The translations under genes and the position numbers were made by a program. Below, piece after piece: positions 5,830 through 7,383 of a DNA stretch of 7,383 nucleotides; the stretch's first letter is position 1, and each line of letters starts with the position of its first letter. The stretch comes from Firmicutes bacterium UBA4049 (GTDB lineage: Bacteria; Bacillota; Desulfotomaculia; Desulfotomaculales; Nap2-2B). The stretch is taken from contig DFZT01000028.1 in NCBI GenBank assembly GCA_002382755.1, positions 1 through 7,383 on the forward strand, given 5' to 3'. The notes under the pieces are model-generated. The model was not told the DNA's origin and searched no databases. It worked only from the letters and a program-made list of their open reading frames with translations.

Positions 5830-7368
5830 ATGATCAAGCGTGCTTTAATTAGCGTATCCAACAAAGCCGGGCTTAAAGAATTTGCGGGGCCTTTAACCGA
5901 GATGGGAGTTGAAGTAATTTCAACCGGCGGAACTTATAAGTTTTTAAAGGAAGCCGGTCTTCCGGTTACATACATTACGGATGTTACAGGTTTCCCCGAA
6001 ATTCTTGACGGACGCGTTAAAACATTGCACCCAAATATACATGCCGGAATACTGGCTTTAAGATCGCCCGAACATATCAGCCAGTTAAACGAACACGGAA
6101 TCGGCGCAATTGACCTGGTTGTGGTCAACCTGTATCCCTTCAGGGAAACTATCGCCAAACCTGGGGTTACCCTGGAAGAGGCCATCGAAAATATAGATAT
6201 CGGCGGTCCGGCAATGATTAGGGCTGCGGCCAAGAATTATAACAATGTACTGGTGGTTGTTGACCCGGACCGTTATCCCGATCTGCTTGACGCCCTGCAA
6301 AAGGACAGCATAGATGAAAAATTCAGGTTGCTTTTGGCCTTTGAGGCTTTCAGTCATGTATCCGCTTATGATGCGGCAATAGCCGGTTACCTGAGTGAGA
6401 TTGCCGGCAAGAGTTCTTTATTTTCTTCTACTCTTGTTCTGTCGGCGGAACTGGCGCAGTCCCTGCGATACGGGGAAAATCCTCACCAGAAAGCTGCTTT
6501 TTACCGCCAGCCCGGAGCGAAGGACCCTTCGGTCGGGACCGCGCAGCAGCTTTCCGGCAAAGAACTGTCCTTTAACAATATACTCGATTTAAACTCCGCG
6601 CTCGCACTGGTCAGTGAATTTTCCGGCCCCTCGGCTGTAATCGTCAAGCACAACAGCCCGTGTGGCGCTTCAAACGCTGATAAACTGGCCGACGCTTACC
6701 TGAGGGCTTTTGAAGGAGATCCAACGTCAGCTTTTGGCGGGATAGTCGCTCTTAACCGGAATGTTGACGCTGAAACCGCTAGAGAGATGGCCAAGGTCTT
6801 TTTAGAGGCGATTATAGCGCCTGATTTTTCTCCGGAAGCTCTGCAGATTCTTTCTGCGAAACAAAACCTGCGCTTACTTAAAACAGGTCCTTTGTCAGAA
6901 AAACCGGCTGATAATCTGGATCTGCGCAAAGTCAGAGGCGGATTTTTACTGCAGGAAATAGACTTGGAAACAGTTAAAACCGATCAGCTAAAAGTAGTCA
7001 CTAAAAAACAACCGACCAGTGAGCAGCTGTCGGAATTGATTTTTGCCATGACAGTTGTTAAACACGTCAAGTCTAACGCTATTGTTGTAACCAGAGACCG
7101 CCAACTGATTGGAGTCGGCGCCGGCCAGATGAACCGTGTCGGTTCCGCCCGGATCGCGCTGGGCCAGGCTGGGGAGCGTTCCCGAGGCGCTGTCATGGGT
7201 TCGGACGCGTTTTTCCCATTCCGTGATACGGCGGACGAAGCCGCAAAAGCAGGAATAGCAGCTATAATTCAGCACGGCGGATCCATGCGGGACGAAGAAT
7301 CCATAACTGCCTGTGACGAGCACGGAATTGCCATGATATTTACAGGAATGAGACACTTTAAGCATTAG
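5830..7368 (+). CDS. purH: Bifunctional AICAR formyltransferase / IMP cyclohydrolase
   Basis: Performs the last two steps, AICAR to FAICAR to IMP. The product has 512 residues, the standard length. The N-terminal cyclohydrolase domain (MGS-like fold, about 1-195) shows SVSNKAG, STGGT (31-35), GRVKTLHP (62-68, with Lys64 and His67), NLYPF and [13 protein letters not shown]. The C-terminal formyltransferase domain shows [31 protein letters not shown] with the catalytic pair Lys273-His274, [31 protein letters not shown] and a terminal [12 protein letters not shown]. Its binding site GGGAGGG (5818-5824) is among the strongest here and sits 5 bases before the ATG. It is the second folate user in the operon with PurN. 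It takes the AICAR made by PurB. Nothing is truncated. Confidence 0.98.
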   Translation: MIKRALISVSNKAGLKEFAGPLTEMGVEVISTGGTYKFLKEAGLPVTYITDVTGFPEILDGRVKTLHPNIHAGILALRSPEHISQLNEHGIGAIDLVVVNLYPFRETIAKPGVTLEEAIENIDIGGPAMIRAAAKNYNNVLVVVDPDRYPDLLDALQKDSIDEKFRLLLAFEAFSHVSAYDAAIAGYLSEIAGKSSLFSSTLVLSAELAQSLRYGENPHQKAAFYRQPGAKDPSVGTAQQLSGKELSFNNILDLNSALALVSEFSGPSAVIVKHNSPCGASNADKLADAYLRAFEGDPTSAFGGIVALNRNVDAETAREMAKVFLEAIIAPDFSPEALQILSAKQNLRLLKTGPLSEKPADNLDLRKVRGGFLLQEIDLETVKTDQLKVVTKKQPTSEQLSELIFAMTVVKHVKSNAIVVTRDRQLIGVGAGQMNRVGSARIALGQAGERSRGAVMGSDAFFPFRDTADEAAKAGIAAIIQHGGSMRDEESITACDEHGIAMIFTGMRHFKH

Positions 7369-7383
7369 ATATTTTCCGGGGGG
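7369..7383 (+). other. G-rich end of window, possible binding site of the next gene
   Basis: Fifteen bases remain after the purH stop, ending in a run of G after TTTTCC. In related operons purD follows purH, and a G-rich run here could be part of its ribosome binding site. No hairpin or terminator can be judged from so little sequence. Confidence 0.25.

Noticed and set aside
6988..7365. 125-codon open frame on the minus strand at the end of purH
   Set aside because: It is antisense to the conserved formyltransferase domain and has no independent support.

Overview
The window is most of a de novo purine biosynthesis operon, all on the + strand, preceded by about 780 bases of decayed accessory DNA. 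Six intact genes run purE, purB, purF, purM, purN, purH from 780 to 7368. Spacing is tight, from 0 to about 50 bases, and each gene has its own purine-rich ribosome binding site. The window ends 15 bases after the purH stop, in a G-rich run that may be the binding site of another gene.

The organism is most likely a Gram-positive anaerobe of the Bacillota (Clostridia or Desulfotomaculia type). The grounds are the strong AGGAGG-like binding sites, a GTG start on purB, a Bacillus-type PurF (propeptide, iron-sulfur cysteines), Bacillus-like PurB catalytic numbering and a purE-B-F-M-N-H order. This is inference; nothing here fixes the genus.

Region 1-779 has no intact gene. It holds the last 39 codons of an unidentified gene (possibly a transposase, 1-120), a frameshifted RelE/ParE-family toxin (156-414), and its small downstream antitoxin-like partner (430-711). 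The partner carries an early frameshift and a 68-base insertion bounded by a 30-base exact direct repeat. A sigma-A-like promoter candidate (698-726) starts inside the end of the dead antitoxin gene and is well placed to drive purE. I see no purine or PRPP riboswitch and no PurR box in the leader.

Together the enzymes cover step 1 (PurF), step 3 (PurN), step 5 (PurM), the CAIR-forming mutase step (PurE), the SAICAR lyase step (PurB, which also acts on adenylosuccinate) and the last two steps to IMP (PurH). PurD, PurS/Q/L, PurK and PurC are not in the window. PurD could lie just downstream; purK, purC and purSQL are missing from the positions they hold in the Bacillus subtilis operon.

I found no sign of a new biological system. 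The most interesting parts are the toxin-antitoxin wreck with its unusual duplication, the promoter inside it, and two start-codon corrections (purB at 1298, purN at 5178).
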